DNA of 64,000 bases from Shimia sp040370365 (GCF_040370365.1 NZ_BAABWQ010000002.1:806001-870000); one strand, 5' to 3'; shown: positions 16,125-24,443, numbered from the stretch's first letter. Made by a program: numbers and translations. Notes: generated from the sequence alone by a model not told the origin.

Positions 16125-16547
16125 TTAGTTTGAGACCAAGACGCTGCCGTCCGGTAAGACTTTACCCGTTATCGTGGAGCGGGAGCTAAGGTTCATCACG
16201 CGAAGTGGTTCGCCCTCTCCTGCGCGGGCGAGCGAACGACCTTCGGTCTCGATAACCAAACCTGAAGTGTTGTACTTGAGGGTCACAATCTGATTGCGTT
16301 CCACCAAAGCGGGCGCTCCGACGTCGCTGAGGCGCACTGGGCGACCAGGATATATCGCTTTGCGCGCTTCCAGACCGATAACTGAGTTGAGGTCGCTGTG
16401 TACGCCCGCTACGTCGCCTCGTTTGAGGCCGACCGCACTTGGTTCGATTATCGAATTGGCACGAATTATTGCGGTGGCTACAACAATGTCTGCAGCAGCC
16501 GGCACAGCAAGCCATGTGGACAGCGCAAGAAGCAAAGCCTGTTTCAT
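16125..16547 (-). CDS. flgA: P-ring assembly chaperone FlgA
   Basis: FlgA is a periplasmic chaperone for assembly of the FlgI P ring. The 140-residue product has a signal peptide (ending near VPAAA) and a single SAF-like domain with IEPSAVGLKRGDVAG, GRPVRLSDVGAPALVERNQI and a C-terminal beta region. At 140 residues it is much shorter than the enterobacterial protein, as is common in alphaproteobacteria, and retains just the C-terminal SAF portion. It is one base away from flgG upstream and 12 bases from flgH downstream, within one operon. Confidence 0.93.
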   Translation of the reverse strand: MKQALLLALSTWLAVPAAADIVVATAIIRANSIIEPSAVGLKRGDVAGVHSDLNSVIGLEARKAIYPGRPVRLSDVGAPALVERNQIVTLKYNTSGLVIETEGRSLARAGEGEPLRVMNLSSRSTITGKVLPDGSVLVSN

Positions 16548-16548
16548 A

Positions 16549-17334
16549 TCAACGAACCTGCGCCGTTGCGGCCATCATTTGATCCGCTGCGGTAATCACT
16601 TTAGCATTCATTTCGTAGCCTCGTTGTGCTTCGATCAATTCAGTTACTTCACGTACTGCATCAACGGAACTGTCCTCCAAGTACCCTTGGCGCAGTGTTC
16701 CCAAACCATCTTCACCTGGTGTAGAAATCACGGGTGCGCCGGACGCTTCAGTTTCGACAAACAGGTTGCCACCAATCGCTTCCAAACCTTTGGCGTTCGA
16801 GAAAGAAGCCAGAGTAAACTGGCCAAGCAGTTCGGCGTCTGGGGTATCGGCGAAATAGGCGTACACTTCGCCATCTCCATTGATGGAGATGCTGCGCGCA
16901 TCGACTGGGATCGTGATCTCGGGGACGACGCTATAGCCATCTGAGGTTACAATAAGGCCATCCGCACTGCGCTTTAGACCACCGTCGCGCGAATACGCAG
17001 ATTGGCCAGATGGAAGCGTAACCTCCAAATAGCCTTTACCCTCAATCGCCACATCCAAATCACCACCTGTATTGGACAGGGAACCCTGTTCTAGCTGAAC
17101 AGTAATCGCAGAAGGCCTAACGCCCAAGCCAACTTGGACACCTGTTGGCAGGACAGAGCCATCTGCTGAGCTGATAGCTCCTGCCCGCGACACTTGCTGA
17201 TAATGCAAATCCGCAAACTCAGCTCGGCGAGCATTGTATCCTGTGGTGGACATGTTTGCGAGGTTGTTGGAAATGGTTTCAACGCGCAGTTGCTGAGCGC
17301 TCATACCGGTGGCTGCAATCGTCAGGGCACGCAT
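16549..17334 (-). CDS. flgG: Flagellar distal rod protein FlgG
   Basis: FlgG forms the distal rod. The 261-residue product has the N-terminal rod motif RVETISNNLANMSTTGYNARRAEF, the central beta domain and the C-terminal helix SVDAVREVTELIEAQRGYEMNAKVI that packs in the D0 core. Length matches the family exactly. It lies between flgF and flgA, as in most flagellar operons. Export signals are in the disordered N terminus; no cleavable signal peptide is present, as expected for a type III substrate. Confidence 0.98.
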   Translation of the reverse strand: MRALTIAATGMSAQQLRVETISNNLANMSTTGYNARRAEFADLHYQQVSRAGAISSADGSVLPTGVQVGLGVRPSAITVQLEQGSLSNTGGDLDVAIEGKGYLEVTLPSGQSAYSRDGGLKRSADGLIVTSDGYSVVPEITIPVDARSISINGDGEVYAYFADTPDAELLGQFTLASFSNAKGLEAIGGNLFVETEASGAPVISTPGEDGLGTLRQGYLEDSSVDAVREVTELIEAQRGYEMNAKVITAADQMMAATAQVR

Positions 17335-17346
17335 ATCGTTGTCCTC

Positions 17347-18060
17347 TTACTTCACAAAGGTTTTAACCGCGTCGCGGATACGGCTGTGTTCGTTTTCAAG
17401 AAAAGTCTGACCCATCTCGTAAGCACGCTGTACGTGGATCATACGAGACATCTGCAGGATCGGATTCACATTGGAATTCTCCAAAAATCCTTGCAACACG
17501 CGACCCTCTTCGACAGGTTCCACCCCATCTGGAGCATCAAATAACACGCCAGTTTCACGCTTAAGATCCAGTGGATTGAGTGGCTTGTAGAGCCCAATCT
17601 GACCAATCGGCAAACCGTCAACGCTAAATGTTCCATCGGAGGCAACATCCACACCGGTCGCATCCGGAGGAATAAAGATCGGAGCGCCGCCACCATCCAA
17701 AACAAGATGCCCGTCCATATTCACCAGGTCACCATTTTCATTTGGTGTGAACGCACCGGCGCGGGTCAAACGATCCCCGTCTGGCGTTTGCACCATAAAG
17801 AATCCCGCGCCTTCGACAGCGAAGTCAAACGTACCGCCAGTGCGCTTCAGAGCGCCTTGTTCCATAGATGTGGTTTGCACGTTTGCGGTGGCCATGGAGA
17901 TACTCTCTGTGCCCGGCGCCGATTTTATGAATTCGGAAAAGGTAATACCTCCAGCTCGATAGCCTGTGGTCGCAGCATTGGCGATGTTGTTCGCCAACAC
18001 CGTCATTTCGCGCTTCAGTCCGGACTGACGAGTCAATGTTGTATAGCCGGCGTTGTCCAT
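17347..18060 (-). CDS. flgF: Flagellar proximal rod protein FlgF
   Basis: FlgF is a proximal rod subunit. The 237-residue product carries the rod-family N terminus LANNIANAATTGYRAGGITF, the middle block FAVEGAGFFMVQTPDGDRLTRAG and the C-terminal helix NPILQMSRMIHVQRAYEMGQ. It is shorter than FlgG, as usual. The gene starts one base after fliQ ends and precedes flgG by 12 bases. The call as FlgF rather than a second FlgG rests on length and order. Confidence 0.94.
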   Translation of the reverse strand: MDNAGYTTLTRQSGLKREMTVLANNIANAATTGYRAGGITFSEFIKSAPGTESISMATANVQTTSMEQGALKRTGGTFDFAVEGAGFFMVQTPDGDRLTRAGAFTPNENGDLVNMDGHLVLDGGGAPIFIPPDATGVDVASDGTFSVDGLPIGQIGLYKPLNPLDLKRETGVLFDAPDGVEPVEEGRVLQGFLENSNVNPILQMSRMIHVQRAYEMGQTFLENEHSRIRDAVKTFVK

Positions 18061-18061
18061 T

Positions 18062-18331
18062 TTAGCCTCCTGCGATCAGCGGGATGAGTTGGGATTGAAA
18101 GAACGACACAAGCGATTGGCTCATGAAGCCCATGGTCGCCCAGAACACGATGACGATCGAAAGCACCTTTGGCACAAACGTTAGGGTCATCTCCTGGATA
18201 GAAGTAAGCGCTTGAAATAGGCCAACCAATACACCCGAGATGAGCGCCACAGCCAGAATTGGTGTGGAAATCATCACCGCAACCCAAAGGCCTTGGCGCA
18301 AAGTGTCAAAGAAGATGGCCTCTTCAAACAT
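18062..18331 (-). CDS. fliQ: Flagellar export protein FliQ
   Basis: FliQ is the small export-channel subunit that wraps FliP and FliR. The 89-residue product has two membrane helices at about 15-37 and 52-75 with the family stretch ISGVLVGLFQALTSIQEMTLTFVPK. Its ATG overlaps the fliE stop by one base. The gene sits inside the rod operon between fliE and flgF, which is typical of Rhodobacterales. Confidence 0.96.
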   Translation of the reverse strand: MFEEAIFFDTLRQGLWVAVMISTPILAVALISGVLVGLFQALTSIQEMTLTFVPKVLSIVIVFWATMGFMSQSLVSFFQSQLIPLIAGG

Positions 18332-18618
18332 CAGACCGGCATTCTCAGTATTTCCTGATAAGCTTCCACAACCTTGTTACGAACTGTGACAGCCGTTTCG
18401 ACGGCCAATTCAGTCTGGGCAAGCGCTTGAACCAATGTGTGTGGGTCGGCTTTGCCGGTCATAGACTGCATCGACACCTGCTCGCTTTCTTGAAGCGTAG
18501 CAGCGAAGTCTTTTGCGAGGCCAAACAGAGCGTTGCCACTCTGTCCATTTTCGGCCGGTCCAGTTGCTGGTTTTGAGGCCGTGTATTTCTGTGCGGCCAG
18601 TACTGTGCGGACATCCAT
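18331..18618 (-). CDS. fliE: Flagellar hook-basal body adaptor FliE
   Basis: FliE links the MS ring to the rod. The 95-residue product is helical with the family-like C-terminal region DPHTLVQALAQTELAVETAVTVRNKVVEAYQEILRMPV; the final residues IxRMPV/I are the FliE signature. The size fits. It follows flgC by 21 bases and overlaps fliQ by one base. Confidence 0.95.
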   Translation of the reverse strand: MDVRTVLAAQKYTASKPATGPAENGQSGNALFGLAKDFAATLQESEQVSMQSMTGKADPHTLVQALAQTELAVETAVTVRNKVVEAYQEILRMPV

Positions 18619-18639
18619 TCTGGGTCTCCTAGGTAAGAT

Positions 18640-19026
18640 TTATCTGCGTAGTAGTTCCATAAGCGACGACGACATCTGGCGTGTCTGCTCGAACATTTTC
18701 AAATTCGCCTCGTAGCTGCGCTGTGCTTCGCGCGCATCGGCAATTTCGATAATCATGTCGACGTTTGAGCTTAAGTAGTTGCCAGTCGCATCAGCCATAG
18801 GGTGGCTGGGATCAAAGATTTTTGTTCCCTCGCTGCGATCCAGTTGCACCGGGCCAACCTGCACGCTTCCATTGCGTGTGTTGGTGTCGGCTTCAAACCG
18901 TACGGTTTTTCGCTGATATCCGGGGGTATCGGCGTTTGCGATGTTTTCCGAAACGTGGCGCAGGCGCGCAGCCTGGGCGCGCAATCCAGATGAGGTAACG
19001 CTTAGTGCGGATCCGAAATCACTCAT
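18640..19026 (-). CDS. flgC: Flagellar proximal rod protein FlgC
   Basis: FlgC is a proximal rod subunit. The 128-residue product has the rod N terminus AARLRHVSENIANADTPGYQRKTV, a short middle part, and the C-terminal helix VDMIIEIADAREAQRSYEANLKM. Length is normal. The gene is 18 bases downstream of flgB and 21 bases upstream of fliE. Confidence 0.97.
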   Translation of the reverse strand: MSDFGSALSVTSSGLRAQAARLRHVSENIANADTPGYQRKTVRFEADTNTRNGSVQVGPVQLDRSEGTKIFDPSHPMADATGNYLSSNVDMIIEIADAREAQRSYEANLKMFEQTRQMSSSLMELLRR

Positions 19027-19044
19027 TGATCAGGACTTTCTGTC

Positions 19045-19428
19045 TTAGCGTCCGAGCGCAGTGCGCAATACGGACAATGAAGATTTGTAAATGGCCATCG
19101 AGCGGTCGTGCTCACGTTTGATTTCGACCGCCTTGAGCATTTCCTCCTCCAACGAAACACTGTTTCCGTTTGGTGAGACTTCGGAGGTAGAAAGAGATTG
19201 TTTTAGGTCACCAGCTTGAAGGCCATGGCCATTGTGACCCGAACGTGTGGCGCGCATGTTTCCTGCAGCGCCATCGTTTCTGTAGATTTCTTTGAACGGA
19301 ACAATATCCTGGGTTTTGTAACCCGGCGTATCCGCGTTTGCCATGTTCCGCGCCACCACGGCTTGGCGGGTGCCAGCGTGTTGGGCCATAGCGTGTGCAG
19401 TTTTAAAAACGTCCAATGATTTGAACAT
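19045..19428 (-). CDS. flgB: Flagellar proximal rod protein FlgB
   Basis: FlgB is the most proximal rod subunit. The 127-residue product carries RQAVVARNMANADTPGYKTQDI near the N terminus and a C-terminal helical region with EEEMLKAVEIKREHDRSMAIYKSSLSVL. It is the first gene of the leftward rod/ring operon that ends in the second fliL-like gene. A ribosome site GGGAGAA precedes the ATG. The 84-base gap to the divergent fliI holds the presumed promoters of both units. Confidence 0.97.
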   Translation of the reverse strand: MFKSLDVFKTAHAMAQHAGTRQAVVARNMANADTPGYKTQDIVPFKEIYRNDGAAGNMRATRSGHNGHGLQAGDLKQSLSTSEVSPNGNSVSLEEEMLKAVEIKREHDRSMAIYKSSLSVLRTALGR

Positions 19429-19450
19429 CGGGGCTTCTCCCTCGAATAAC

Positions 19451-19467
19451 TTAAATCAAGGCTTAAC
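19451..19467 (+). promoter_or_regulatory. Candidate CtrA-like site between flgB and fliI
   Basis: TTAA at 19451-19454 and TTAAC at 19463-19467 are separated by eight bases, one more than the canonical CtrA spacing. The site lies in the shared promoter region of the divergent flgB and fliI units. It is weak on its own, and is listed because a similar site sits between fliF and fliL. Confidence 0.25.
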
Positions 19468-19512
19468 CCTGATTCCTTTAGAAAGTGTTTCGTAGACAGC
19501 TTGGAGAAACCA

Positions 19513-20844
19513 ATGAATGCTTTAGGGCTAGACAGTCTCGGCGCAGAACTCAAAAGAGTACGTTCTATCAAAGATATAGGGCGTGTATGCGCGGTCGAGG
19601 GGAACTTATTGCGTGTGCGCGGACTAAACAACGTCGCGCGAATCGGAGACCTGCTTGAAGTGCGCCTGCACGACGACAAAAGGGTCACGGGCGAAGTTAT
19701 TCAACTGCACAGTGGCGATATCACCATGCTGCCGGATTCTGCACCTGATGGAATCTCGATTGGTGATAGGGTTGCGCGACTTGACCAAATTGGCATTGCG
19801 CCCGCGAATTCTTGGGTTGGCCGCATTATTGATCCCTATGGCAAACCACTGGACGGAAAGCCTCTTTTGCGCGGCCCCGAAGTCCGTCCGCTCAAGAATG
19901 CGCCACCGCCTCCGGCAGCACGGCGCGCACTTGGGGATAGACTAGAAACAGGTATGGCCGTGTTCAACACCATGCTGCCCATCGTCAAAGGCCAACGTAT
20001 TGGTTTGTTTGCAGGTTCTGGCGTCGGGAAATCGAGCCTGATGGGCCAATTCGCCAAGCACATGACCGGTGACATTGCTGTGATTGCATTGATTGGTGAG
20101 CGCGGGCGTGAATTGCGGGAGTTTGTCGAGCATGTATTGGGCCCAGAAGGTATGGCGCGTTCGATTGTGATCGCTGCGACATCCGACCAATCACCGCTCG
20201 TACGCAGGCGTTGCGCGTTGGCAGCGATGACTGTCGCGGAACACTTTAGAGATCAGGGTAAGCATGTAATTTTTATGGCGGATTCCATCACTCGATTCGC
20301 AGAAGCCCATCGCGAAGTGGCCGTTGCCTCTGGAGAAATGCCAGCGCTGCGGGGATACCCACCGTCGACGTCTCACATGATCATGTCGCTCTGTGAGCGG
20401 GCCGGTCCTGGCTTGGAGGGGCAAGGCGATATCACGGGCATTTTTAGTGTCTTGGTGGCCGGCTCTGATATGGACGAACCCATTGCCGACATTCTGCGCG
20501 GGGTTTTGGACGGACATGTGGTTCTGGATCGCAAGATTGCTGAACGCGGGCGTTATCCCGCGGTGGATCTTCTGAGATCGGTTTCTCGGAGTTTGCCGCA
20601 CTGTGCAACACAGCCAGAAAACGCAACAATTTCAGAAGCTCGCAGACTTCTGGGTGCCTACGAGCAATCTTCAACGATGATACGTGCGGGACTGTATTCC
20701 GCTGGATCAGACCCTGTTTTGGACGTGGCGATTAATGCCTGGCCCGAGCTGGACGCCTATCTCGGTGATGGCAATAGTCCGTCAATCGAGACCGCCTTTG
20801 CCAAGCTCACGCTGCTGCTGAGACGCTCCGGCGCACGCATATGA
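19513..20844 (+). CDS. fliI: Flagellum-specific ATPase FliI
   Basis: FliI is the hexameric ATPase that energises and unloads export substrates. The 443-residue product has the beta-barrel N domain, Walker A AGSGVGKSS (K173), Walker B-like HVIFMADSITRFAEA, and the ATPase motif RGYPPSTSHMIMSLCERAGPG. The ATG at 19513 has a GGAG site six bases upstream; a TTG at 19501 in frame overlaps that site and is less likely. It is transcribed alone, away from fliH, and is followed by a terminator-like stem. A FliJ gene does not follow it. Confidence 0.97.
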   Translation: MNALGLDSLGAELKRVRSIKDIGRVCAVEGNLLRVRGLNNVARIGDLLEVRLHDDKRVTGEVIQLHSGDITMLPDSAPDGISIGDRVARLDQIGIAPANSWVGRIIDPYGKPLDGKPLLRGPEVRPLKNAPPPPAARRALGDRLETGMAVFNTMLPIVKGQRIGLFAGSGVGKSSLMGQFAKHMTGDIAVIALIGERGRELREFVEHVLGPEGMARSIVIAATSDQSPLVRRRCALAAMTVAEHFRDQGKHVIFMADSITRFAEAHREVAVASGEMPALRGYPPSTSHMIMSLCERAGPGLEGQGDITGIFSVLVAGSDMDEPIADILRGVLDGHVVLDRKIAERGRYPAVDLLRSVSRSLPHCATQPENATISEARRLLGAYEQSSTMIRAGLYSAGSDPVLDVAINAWPELDAYLGDGNSPSIETAFAKLTLLLRRSGARI

Positions 20845-20851
20845 TGCCAAC

Positions 20852-20880
20852 AAAAAAGGCGCGTCCATACGGCGCGCCTT
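20852..20880 (-). terminator. Intrinsic terminator of the DUF1217/flagellin block
   Basis: An 8-bp stem (20856-20863 with 20873-20880, AAGGCGCG/CGCGCCTT) with a nine-base loop is followed on the minus strand by TTTTTTG. It lies about 75 bases beyond the stop of the DUF1217 gene and 8 bases beyond the fliI stop, so it may also serve fliI, though there is no T-run on that strand. Confidence 0.75.
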
Positions 20881-20953
20881 GGGGCAAAATCAACGTCGGT
20901 ATTGCGTCTGTATTACGACTGTTTTGCGGAGGTTCTATATTGTGTGTGTTGGA

Positions 20954-21742
20954 TCAGTACGACAACAAGGTTAAGGCGATCTGATTTGAGCTATAGGTCT
21001 GTGTATTGCTGATCTGAGACATCAGCAAATACCTCTGCACAATCTGATCACGCACCTCTTCGTTGGCGAACTGGCTGACCTCCCCGTCGCCTGTTATCCC
21101 CTCCATCCGGTCCCGGAAAGTTTCCAGCTGCAGATCAATATCCAACGTTCCGAAAGAGCTTGGAAGATTGAAAGTGGTTTCCATCACGCTGCGCAACGGC
21201 GGGGACCCCATAACGGTGTACCACATCGCGTTATCACTGGAGCCACTGGTGGCAATTTCCTCAAGCTCGCGCACGGCGTTCATTGCCAATCGCAAGGAGT
21301 CGTCTTGGTTGCCTACGGCGATTTCAAACTGACGTGTGGTGAAGTTCTCTTGGACGTCTTCGACAAACCCGGGCACCTTGTGCCATGGTCCGCCGATATC
21401 TCCGAATCCAAAATCTTCCGCCAGCTTCAAATAGCGCTTGTCCGCCAATCTGTTGGCGAGAGCATCATCTGCCTGAGACCCTTCCGACAGAATCTTGTTC
21501 ATGAAGAAGGTATTGTTGATGTCGTCGTCCAGCCCGTAGGCCCCCAGCACCACAGTCATCAAACGGCGGTCGCTGGTCAGATCTTCGGCAGTTTCGACGT
21601 TGCCAATATTCTCGGCAAAATAGTCCAGATCACGACTGATCTCAGGAGACGCCTCAAACGCTTGGGTTTGCGTGTCCATCGTCCGTTGCAGAAAATTCCA
21701 TGCAACGAGACCGCTGCCTGCGACGATGGGTTGGTAGGTCAT
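20954..21742 (-). CDS. DUF1217 flagellar-locus protein
   Basis: This 262-residue protein belongs to the DUF1217 group found in alphaproteobacterial flagellar clusters. It has the group's repeated pattern of a helical segment followed by phrases such as LMTVVLGAYGLDDDINNTFFMNKIL and QFEIAVGNQDDSLRLAMNAVREL. There is no signal peptide or membrane helix. Its C terminus, ISNTQTYSSNQIALTLL, resembles the terminal helices of exported axial proteins, so type III export is possible. It is the last gene of the flagellin-flaF-flbT unit and overlaps the flbT stop by four bases. Its precise role is not established. Confidence 0.88.
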   Translation of the reverse strand: MTYQPIVAGSGLVAWNFLQRTMDTQTQAFEASPEISRDLDYFAENIGNVETAEDLTSDRRLMTVVLGAYGLDDDINNTFFMNKILSEGSQADDALANRLADKRYLKLAEDFGFGDIGGPWHKVPGFVEDVQENFTTRQFEIAVGNQDDSLRLAMNAVRELEEIATSGSSDNAMWYTVMGSPPLRSVMETTFNLPSSFGTLDIDLQLETFRDRMEGITGDGEVSQFANEEVRDQIVQRYLLMSQISNTQTYSSNQIALTLLSY

Positions 21743-22143
21743 TGACGTGCCACCGCCATAAGGCGATCCTCACGTGGCAACAAGGCACGCAAAGCCTTAA
21801 GACCCTGATAGTGTCGACCTTCTATAACAGCCTCAGTTGCCATTGCGATCTGGCGCCGACTGTCACTGTCAGTGAACACCTGGCTTAGGTCTTCGATGTG
21901 GCGTAACAAGGTGCGCTCGATTTCGGTTGCATCCGTGTCTCCCGACAAAACCAGCTGTAGCGAGTAGCAGGCACGACGTACGGGTGTGTTGGCTTCCTCA
22001 GGATGAATGGCATCCCGCAAACGTAGAATGTGGGCGTTTGGAGTCATAATCGACAAGCGCGAACGGCGATCACCGTTTTCAATTACCGCGCCATTGACCA
22101 GAACCCGCTCTTTTGGGCTTAGTTTGAGAACAAGACCGCTCAT
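21739..22143 (-). CDS. flbT: Flagellin mRNA regulator FlbT
   Basis: FlbT is a post-transcriptional regulator of flagellin; in Caulobacter it binds the flagellin 5' leader and destabilises the mRNA until the hook is complete. The 134-residue product begins with the family-typical LVLKLSPKERVLVNGAVIENG and continues with RLRDAIHPEEANTPVRRACYSLQLVLSG. Length is normal. It overlaps flaF by four bases upstream and DUF1217 by four bases downstream. Target candidates are two hairpins in the leader of the flagellin gene at 23874-23919. Confidence 0.95.
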   Translation of the reverse strand: MSGLVLKLSPKERVLVNGAVIENGDRRSRLSIMTPNAHILRLRDAIHPEEANTPVRRACYSLQLVLSGDTDATEIERTLLRHIEDLSQVFTDSDSRRQIAMATEAVIEGRHYQGLKALRALLPREDRLMAVARQ

Positions 22144-22517
22144 GCTGCTGCTGCTCCATTTCGAAGACCGCGCAAGATCGCGGCGTTTACTTCCAATAAG
22201 GGGCGCACGTTGGCGTCCCCCCTCAGCACTTTCGCGCTATGATGTTGGGTGAATTCTGCGAGATAGAAAATCTGGGCGCGCAACTCTTGCGGCAATCCGT
22301 TGTCGCCACTGGCAACGTCGGTGGCAAAGATGGTCCACATAGAACGATTTTCATGAAGGGCTTCCGCAAGTTGAGGGAACCCTCTCTTGCCCCGCTTGGC
22401 GGCTTCCTTGAGCTTAAATGTCACGCGTGCAACGACGTCGTATTCCATTTTACCCGGAGTTTTGGTGGGTGCGGCGGCCTTTTCGTAGGCACGATGCGCA
22501 AGCTTATTCGGAGTCAT
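22140..22517 (-). CDS. flaF: Flagellin synthesis regulator FlaF
   Basis: FlaF acts with FlbT in flagellin production; in Caulobacter it has the opposite effect and also assists export. The 125-residue, mostly helical product includes the family stretch LAHRAYEKAAAPTKTPGKMEYDVVARVTFKLKEA and LPQELRAQIFYLAEFTQHHS. It lies 81 bases downstream of the flagellin stop, beyond a GC-rich stem, and overlaps flbT by four bases. Confidence 0.95.
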   Translation of the reverse strand: MTPNKLAHRAYEKAAAPTKTPGKMEYDVVARVTFKLKEAAKRGKRGFPQLAEALHENRSMWTIFATDVASGDNGLPQELRAQIFYLAEFTQHHSAKVLRGDANVRPLLEVNAAILRGLRNGAAAA

Positions 22518-22562
22518 TTTGACCGCCTTCTGCTGCGAGACTAAAATTCTTTGGTCAGGAGA

Positions 22563-22587
22563 GGGGGCGCAGTTTTACCGCGCCCCC
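22563..22587 (-). terminator. GC-rich stem after the flagellin gene
   Basis: GGGGGCGC (22563-22570) pairs with GCGCCCCC (22580-22587) around a nine-base loop, starting 11 bases beyond the flagellin stop on the minus strand. No T-run follows. It is probably a partial terminator or mRNA 3' stabiliser that makes flagellin transcript more abundant than flaF-flbT. Confidence 0.55.
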
Positions 22588-22598
22588 AAAAGTCCGAA

Positions 22599-23852
22599 TT
22601 AACGGAACAGCGACAACAGCTGCTGTGGAGCCTGGTTGGCCATCGACAGCGACTGAGTTGCCAGCTGCTGCTGAACCTGAAGAGCCTGCAGACGAGCAGA
22701 AGTCTCTTCCATGTCGGCGTCAACCAGCGTACCGATACCGGACTTCAGAGCATCGGTCAGACCGGAGATGAAGTCAGATTGAGTTTCGATACGACCCTGA
22801 ACGGAACCGAAGCTTGCTGCGGAGTCGATCGAAGTCTGGATCAGAGCTTCGATGTCAGCCAGAGCAGAGTCAGTGCCAGCCTGAGTTGTTACGTCGATGT
22901 TGGCCAGATCTTCCAGACCACCACCGATGGTGGCGTCGTTTTCAGAGCCGTCCAATGCCGAGCGAGTAAAGTCAGCAGCTACAGAAGCTGCACCAAAGGC
23001 TGCGCCGGTGTTGTTGGTTACTTCGATCTCGCCAGCGTTACCGCCTGCTGCGAAAGTGACGTCAAGACCGTCTTCTTCGGCTTGAGCATTCAACGCATCA
23101 ACCATACCGGACACAACATCACCAAGTGTATCCCCATCACGGGAGATATAGTTGACGTCTGCTGTCAGAGCAATTGCACCGGATCCGCCGGAGTCAAAGC
23201 TAAAGGTCTGAGCTGCAGCGATACCGCCTGCGGTGTCTTCAGCAAAAGTTGCAAAAGTTGCAGTCGCACCATCAGCGAGAGCAGCAACGACTGCGCCACT
23301 GTTGACAGACGTTGTACCAGCGGCAGATGCGCCGGTGCCAAGGTCTTGCTTAGACACGTTAATGTCAGACGCAGTAACACCGTCTCCGGAACGGTCAAGA
23401 GAAGCCAGAACGTTGATGCTGCCGCTGCCTGCGGTAGAATCGGTGTTCTGCAGAAGGTTTTGGCCGTTAAACTGAGCCGCACCAACAATCGCACCAATCT
23501 GATCACGCATCGCTGCGATATCAGTTTGGATCTTGTCACGGTCAACGTTTTCTTCTTGCGCCGCGACGATCTTGCCTTTGATGTCGGTCAGCAGGTCGGT
23601 CACGCTTTCGGACGCTTGACGCGCCACGGAAACAGTGGACTGACCCAGAGACAGGCTTTCAGAGATACCTTTGAAACCTTTGACGTCCGCTTCCATCGTC
23701 TTAGAGATGGCCCAAACTGCTGCGTTGTCTTTGGCGGTTGCGACTTTTTTACCAGTCGAAATGGCGCCTTGAGTTTCAGACAGGCTGGAGTTTACGGATT
23801 TCAGGGTCTGCAGCGCAACCATTGCGCCGTTGTTAGTCAGAATGCTGGACAT
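22599..23852 (-). CDS. fliC: Flagellin
   Basis: This is the filament subunit. The 417-residue product has the conserved N-terminal D0/D1 helices (MSSILTNNGAMVALQTLKSV, then ISTGKKVATAKDNAAVWAIS), a variable alanine/glycine/aspartate-rich middle (about 150-310), and the C-terminal helices LTDALKSGIGTLVDADMEET and QQQLATQSLSMANQAPQQLLSLF. Codon use is strongly biased, as expected for a highly expressed gene, and leaves a long open frame on the opposite strand. It has a 222-base upstream gap with leader hairpins and is followed by flaF and flbT. No second flagellin is in the window. Confidence 0.98.
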   Translation of the reverse strand: MSSILTNNGAMVALQTLKSVNSSLSETQGAISTGKKVATAKDNAAVWAISKTMEADVKGFKGISESLSLGQSTVSVARQASESVTDLLTDIKGKIVAAQEENVDRDKIQTDIAAMRDQIGAIVGAAQFNGQNLLQNTDSTAGSGSINVLASLDRSGDGVTASDINVSKQDLGTGASAAGTTSVNSGAVVAALADGATATFATFAEDTAGGIAAAQTFSFDSGGSGAIALTADVNYISRDGDTLGDVVSGMVDALNAQAEEDGLDVTFAAGGNAGEIEVTNNTGAAFGAASVAADFTRSALDGSENDATIGGGLEDLANIDVTTQAGTDSALADIEALIQTSIDSAASFGSVQGRIETQSDFISGLTDALKSGIGTLVDADMEETSARLQALQVQQQLATQSLSMANQAPQQLLSLFR

Positions 23853-23873
23853 GGCATTTCCTATATGTGTCGA

Positions 23874-23919
23874 GACGCTTTTGCGTCGGGTTTGTATTTT
23901 GCGCCTTTTGAAAAGGCGC
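23874..23919 (-). promoter_or_regulatory. Two hairpins in the flagellin mRNA leader
   Basis: On the minus strand, upstream of the flagellin ATG (23852), lie a 9-bp stem with a tiny loop (23901-23919, GCGCCTTTTCAAAAGGCGC) and a 5-bp stem GACGC/GCGTC with a four-base loop (23874-23887). The ribosome site AGGAAA follows about ten bases later. They are the best candidates for binding by FlbT, encoded downstream. No sigma-28 or sigma-54 promoter could be confidently placed in the gap. Confidence 0.5.
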
Positions 23920-24074
23920 TCCTGAACGTCATTCTGACATGTACCGTCCGTTGGATTGGATCGGTGCCACCCTCTGTGGAGTGCGGGTTCAACATGCGGC
24001 GAGAAGTGCTAATGCTTTCCTAAACACGATCCGCGCAATAACTGGCATTTCACTAAAACTTGAGAGACCTAAAT

Positions 24075-24443
24075 TTACGCTCTCTTTTCAACGCGTTGAC
24101 CGGAGTTAAGCTGCACGGCCTCGCGTTGACCGGTGTTGTTGTAAGTTTCAAAGGACGTGCGCACGCGGCGCAGGGTTCCCATGCGCTCCGTTGTGGCGCG
24201 CAAACCGCGCTGTGCTGATTCCAGCAAAGCGTGATTGCGTGTGAAGACAGTGTGCAGCGGCGCAAAATCGTCGGCATCAAAGTCTTCTTCGTTTTGCTGC
24301 GCCTGTAGCTCTTCGAACAGACCTTCTTTGCGCTCTAGCAGATCAGGCAGCGCATCAAGCTTGCCATTGATGAGCGCTTCGCGCTCTTCCTCAAGCAAAG
24401 CATGCAGCGCATCAACCAGTGTGATTTCCGTGTCCTCAGACAT
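24075..24443 (-). CDS. FlgN-like export chaperone
   Basis: The 122-residue protein is alpha-helical, with coiled-coil-like heptads and the FlgN-type pattern LHALLEEEREALINGKLDALPDLLERKEGLFEEL. FlgN proteins are cytoplasmic chaperones for the hook-filament junction proteins FlgK and FlgL. Neither client is encoded in this window, so they must be elsewhere. It overlaps the flgJ-like gene by eight bases, and is 222 bases upstream of the flagellin start on the same strand. The symbol is not given because FlgN families are weakly conserved. Confidence 0.8.
   Translation of the reverse strand: MSEDTEITLVDALHALLEEEREALINGKLDALPDLLERKEGLFEELQAQQNEEDFDADDFAPLHTVFTRNHALLESAQRGLRATTERMGTLRRVRTSFETYNNTGQREAVQLNSGQRVEKRA

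Noticed and set aside
22551..24023. A 490-codon open frame opposite the flagellin gene
   Set aside because: It is a mirror of the flagellin's strong codon bias. The encoded sequence is rich in Cys, Ser and Arg, lacks family features and has no ribosome site, whereas the other strand is unmistakably flagellin.
23853..24074. Sigma-54 promoter for flagellin (a TGGCAC occurs on the minus strand)
   Set aside because: The matching TTGC element is not at the required spacing.
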